DNA from: Bacteroidota bacterium
GTDB lineage: Bacteria > Bacteroidota > Bacteroidia > Chitinophagales > Chitinophagaceae
NCBI GenBank assembly: GCA_018268035.1
Contig: JAFDXI010000042.1
Span: forward strand, 32,212 to 96,211
Direction: 5' to 3'
DNA: 64,000 bases
This document shows positions 61,482 through 64,000 of this stretch, in pieces. The notes beneath the pieces are model-generated. The model did not search any database, was not told the DNA's origin, and was given only the letters and a program-made list of their open reading frames with translations. Numbering within the stretch: position 1 is the stretch's first letter; the number at the start of each line of letters is the position of its first letter. The position numbers and the translations under genes are program-made.

Positions 61482-62955
61482 AACTTTTATTTTGTGAATT
61501 TTTGTTTTGTATAAAGCCTTCTCCCCAAACACCGCCATCATCTCCGTCGTCAATACCAAAACTGTTTGGGCAAACATCATTGTTTTTACAATTGTTGTTG
61601 CTATCTTTTGTGCGGCAAGTAACCTGGTAGTTTTCGCAGTCAGTAAATTTTGTATCAGTAAGGTTAGCACTATCGAGTATAATATGCTGAAAATAATTTA
61701 TTGAGCGTTCAGCAAAATATTTTTCCATTAAAAGCTCATTGGTATAAGCAGTGCCATAGTTTGCAAGAAAGGGACAGGTATCACAAGCAGTTTCAAAACC
61801 ATGCAAGGCATCGCAATCATAATAAAGATTTACCGGTATGCTTGCACTTTTTAAAAGATTGTAAATTTTGAGAGAGCCATAACCAACTAAATCAGGCTTT
61901 GTTTTTTTTGGAAACAATTCATAAGAGCTTGCGAAGGGAAGGCAGTAAGTAGTTTTTTTCATGTCTATATGCAGAGATGAAAAATTTCTTGCCGTATCAA
62001 AATAATAGTTTTGTGTTAATGGGTAAAAGGTAGAATCTTTTGCACCACAAAAAGCAATCATGGGCACTAAAGGTTTTCTATCACCGCTAAAAAATGCAGC
62101 CAAGTTGCTTAAAACACTTGGAGGCAATTGCCATTCTCCCCACATGTTTATACAGCCCTTGATATATTTTATGTAATTGATTGTGCTGTCGCCATAATAA
62201 TAAGGATAATTAATGCTGCCAAACACCGGCTTTGCTCCCGGACAAATAGAATCCATCATGTATTGTTTCTGGTAATACACAGCACTTAGCATAACCAAAC
62301 TGCCTGCACTAGCGCCGCCAACAAATATGGCGCTCGTATCAATGCGGTACTTCATTTGAGGAAAACTGTTGTGGTTTAATTCTCTTTTAATAATAGAATT
62401 ATAACCACCTCTTGTGTCCTGACTGCCTTTATAAATAGCGGCAACAGTATAAACTGAATAGTACCGAACAGGATTATTAGTTCTTGTTGCTGCAACAATT
62501 GTAGTATCTTGTTGATTGCCTCTTCTATATTCTAAAGAAATTGCTATCCAACCACGTTTTGCATACTCCATGCAAAGCGTTTTTATATCTGTTGTATTAT
62601 TTATGCCGCTGCAATCAGAGTATGAGCCGCCGTGTTCAATTATAACACATGGCAATGGCATTAATGTATAATTATGTTGTTTTGGATAATAAGCGTAGTA
62701 TTTTAATGCAATATTTTGAGTTTGTATGCAACGGTTTAGTCCATCACCACAACCTTGCTGCTGCCTGTATTCTGCGTCATAATAATTGCTACTGTCGCCA
62801 TTGCCATAATAAACTGTATCAATACCAATATCAGTAAAAAGAATATTAGTCGATTTGTAATTACAGCTATGTATAGTGCTATCAAGTGGACCTACACTTT
62901 GTGCAAAAGAAAATATCGAAAGAGTTAGTAATAGTATTGAAAATAGCAGTTTCAT
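61408..62955 (-). CDS. secreted alpha/beta-hydrolase (esterase/lipase-like)
   Basis: This 515-residue exported hydrolase has a signal peptide (MKLLFSILLLTLSIFSFAQ), an oxyanion motif VIIEHGGSYSDC, a nucleophile elbow GGASAGS, an Asp/His pair probably in FCGAKDSTF and CDALHGFE, and several extra Cys residues. It resembles carboxylesterase or feruloyl-esterase-like enzymes. The last about 65 residues are low-complexity and run 74 nt into the delta-60 gene, including its signal peptide region. This may be a true overlap or the result of a frameshift near the natural end. Substrate is unknown. Confidence 0.8.
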   Translation of the reverse strand: MKLLFSILLLTLSIFSFAQSVGPLDSTIHSCNYKSTNILFTDIGIDTVYYGNGDSSNYYDAEYRQQQGCGDGLNRCIQTQNIALKYYAYYPKQHNYTLMPLPCVIIEHGGSYSDCSGINNTTDIKTLCMEYAKRGWIAISLEYRRGNQQDTTIVAATRTNNPVRYYSVYTVAAIYKGSQDTRGGYNSIIKRELNHNSFPQMKYRIDTSAIFVGGASAGSLVMLSAVYYQKQYMMDSICPGAKPVFGSINYPYYYGDSTINYIKYIKGCINMWGEWQLPPSVLSNLAAFFSGDRKPLVPMIAFCGAKDSTFYPLTQNYYFDTARNFSSLHIDMKKTTYCLPFASSYELFPKKTKPDLVGYGSLKIYNLLKSASIPVNLYYDCDALHGFETACDTCPFLANYGTAYTNELLMEKYFAERSINYFQHIILDSANLTDTKFTDCENYQVTCRTKDSNNNCKNNDVCPNSFGIDDGDDGGVWGEGFIQNKNSQNKSYETNSNSMLLPANERSNKRTTRKP

Positions 62956-63060
62956 GATAATAAATTAAAGCTAATTATAAAATTTTACACGTAAGATTAA
63001 TTTTTGTCGCCATTATCGTTTTAGGCGAAATTTTCATAGCGTAAACTTCTTGTGCGATGG

Positions 63061-63126
63061 CATTGCAGGTCTTTTGCAGGTTGGCTTTGTGCTTCGGCTT
63101 TGTGCGCCTGCAAAAGTGCTGCAATG
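63061..63126. repeat. large hairpin, TTGGCTTTGTGC loop (right of cargo)
   Basis: The inner stem CTTTTGCAGG (63071-63080) pairs with 63107-63116 and the outer stem CATTGCAG (63061-63068) with 63119-63126. The 26-nt loop begins TTGGCTTTGTGC, like the hairpin at 59635-59707. It lies about 106 bp upstream of the hydrolase start. Confidence 0.7.
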
Positions 63127-63191
63127 TGCGTGGGCTTGTGAAGCTTTTAGAATTTTTTGCTGCCGCTTTATGAATTGCTAGCTGTCAAAAT

Positions 63192-63205
63192 AGGGTTACA
63201 CACAA
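63192..63205 (-). repeat. 14-bp motif, right member of an inverted pair
   Basis: The complement reads TTGTGTGTAACCCT, one base different from 59561-59574. It lies 364 bp beyond the 3' end of the right IS91-type transposase. Confidence 0.55.
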
Positions 63206-63237
63206 CACTCAGAAAAGTATCCGAAAAGCCCCCTTAA

Positions 63238-63272
63238 AAAGCCCCGCATTAAAAATGAGTTTGCGGGGCTTT
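63238..63272 (-). terminator. terminator-like hairpin downstream of the right IS91 transposase
   Basis: A perfect 11-bp GC-rich stem (AAAGCCCCGCA with its complement) has a 13-nt loop and is followed on the minus strand by a T run. It could end transcription leaving the IS91-type gene. Confidence 0.7.
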
Positions 63273-63568
63273 GCGGTATACTTTTGCGTTGACCGATGTC
63301 GCCCCTTCCATACCTCAGGGCAGGCTACAACCTGCTATTGGGTACAAAGTATCAGCCAGTTCTTTTCTTTGCGATGATTTTAAAATTAAATTTCAGCCTT
63401 CAAAACATTTTTTGCTGCCTTCCGGATGTTTTGATGGTTTAAAAGTAATGATTCTATTTTCCGCTTGATAATTTTTACAGCATTTTTTTATTTTCAATAA
63501 ATAGTTTTCCTGTTACGTCTTTAAAACGTTGCCATTTTGTGATAAAAAAAATCAGCACTCAGTAAGTT

Positions 63569-64000
63569 TTATCCATCATCAGCCGGTCGGTGGGCAAGTT
63601 CTGTTTGCTTCCACGCCTGCCTGCCGGACAGGCAGGGATAAAATACTTTTACCAGCTTTAATGTTTTGTTTTTGCAACAAGGACATTCTTCTATATCAAT
63701 ACCAAATTGCTCCAGCATGCGTACCTGCAAAGGGATTTTTATTAATCCTTTGTGCAAAGGCAACTTCATTTTTCTGAGCACTTCATTAATGCGCTGATGG
63801 CGGTTCCGGTTGGCCAGGTAGCCATAGGATCTTATTTTACAAAATCTCTCCGGTAAAATATGTTGCTCAAAACGACGGATAAATTCAGCGGCAGAAAGAG
63901 TCATCTGCTTTCGTTTGCCATCATCTGCATAGTCTTTGTAATCAAAAGTTACTGTGCCTTGTTCATCGTTAATGCTGCTTATTCTGTGATTGCTGATAGC
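63569..64000 (-). CDS. IS91-family transposase, C-terminal part (cut by window edge)
   Basis: This is the C-terminal 143 residues of a second IS91-type transposase, open to the right edge. It aligns with the 58374-59348 copy from AISNHRI through YKDYADDGKRKQMTLSAAEFIRRFEQHILPERF to the C-terminal zinc-like CPCCKNKT. The two are related but clearly different elements. The normal tail is replaced by VFYPCLSGRQAW and a short extension, because a palindrome (63616-63636) lies in frame. It faces the other copy, with the cargo genes between. Confidence 0.88.
   Translation of the reverse strand, partial: AISNHRISSINDEQGTVTFDYKDYADDGKRKQMTLSAAEFIRRFEQHILPERFCKIRSYGYLANRNRHQRINEVLRKMKLPLHKGLIKIPLQVRMLEQFGIDIEECPCCKNKTLKLVKVFYPCLSGRQAWKQTELAHRPADDG
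63616..63636. repeat. REP-like palindrome inside the IS91 transposase tail
   Basis: CCTGCCTG (63616-63623) pairs with CAGGCAGG (63629-63636) around CCGGA. It is read through in the transposase frame as part of PCLSGRQA. It is unrelated in sequence to the palindrome in hsdR. Confidence 0.75.

Larger units (their letters stand above)
62956..63568. other. 613-bp gap upstream of the hydrolase, with repeats
   Basis: No gene is supported. It contains the large hairpin at 63061-63126, the 14-bp motif at 63192-63205, a terminator-like hairpin at 63238-63272 and the 3' non-coding end of the right IS91-type element (63273-63568). Confidence 0.5.

Noticed and set aside
59561..63205. Hairpins and 14-mers as integron attC sites
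   Set aside because: No GTTRRRY core with a matching RYYYAAC partner is found and no integron integrase is present in the window.

Overview
The window reads as a chromosomal segment of a low-GC member of the phylum Bacteroidota, most likely in or near the family Chitinophagaceae. This is inferred from the gene families rather than from any rRNA. Supporting signs are a type IX secretion C-terminal sorting domain, a GlnS-type glutaminyl-tRNA synthetase, DUF2480 and Bat-type von Willebrand proteins, nfeD-slipin, and promoters of the Bacteroidota type (TTTG, 19 nt, TAnnTTTG) before tRNA-Glu and the PpiD-like gene.

Positions 1 to about 46,750 are ordinary core genome. Minus-strand tolC-acrA-acrB efflux genes (the last one cut by the window edge) are followed by a methyltransferase, an acyl-CoA ligase, an OmpA lipoprotein, a sulfatase-fold lipoprotein without its catalytic Cys/Ser, and tRNA-Glu. 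Next come a Bat-type VWA/TPR pair with a class D beta-lactamase and kbl, a nitronate monooxygenase-like flavoprotein with a dicarboxylate transporter, and nfeD-slipin. Further on are a Tat-exported Gfo/Idh oxidoreductase, MscS, an M23 peptidase with Bcp, a TlpA-like protein, a PpiD-like foldase, nadA, mannose-1-phosphate guanylyltransferase, recQ, a phospholipase C, gcvT, a three-gene operon with an orphan histidine kinase, trmN6, transketolase, glnS, msrA and a DciA-like gene.

Positions about 46,750 to 64,000 are an accessory island. Its centre is a tightly overlapping six-gene minus-strand operon: hsdR, a GHKL ATPase fused to a probable PD-(D/E)XK nuclease, hsdS, a DUF4062 protein, an AlbA_2/Schlafen-type ATP-binding regulator with a 12-nt tandem repeat, and hsdM. 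This is a type I restriction-modification system with three embedded extra genes, and it is the best candidate in the window for a little-described defence system.

The rest of the island is mobile-element debris and cargo. An IS3-family element with a canonical A_AAA_AAG frameshift site abuts an IS91-family transposase that has lost its N terminus. A second IS91-family transposase, cut by the window edge, faces the first. Between them lie a secreted alpha/beta-hydrolase and a delta-60-repeat surface protein. Large hairpins sharing a TTGGCTTTGTGC loop but with unrelated stems mark the cargo boundaries. REP-like palindromes occur between genes, inside hsdR and inside the second transposase.
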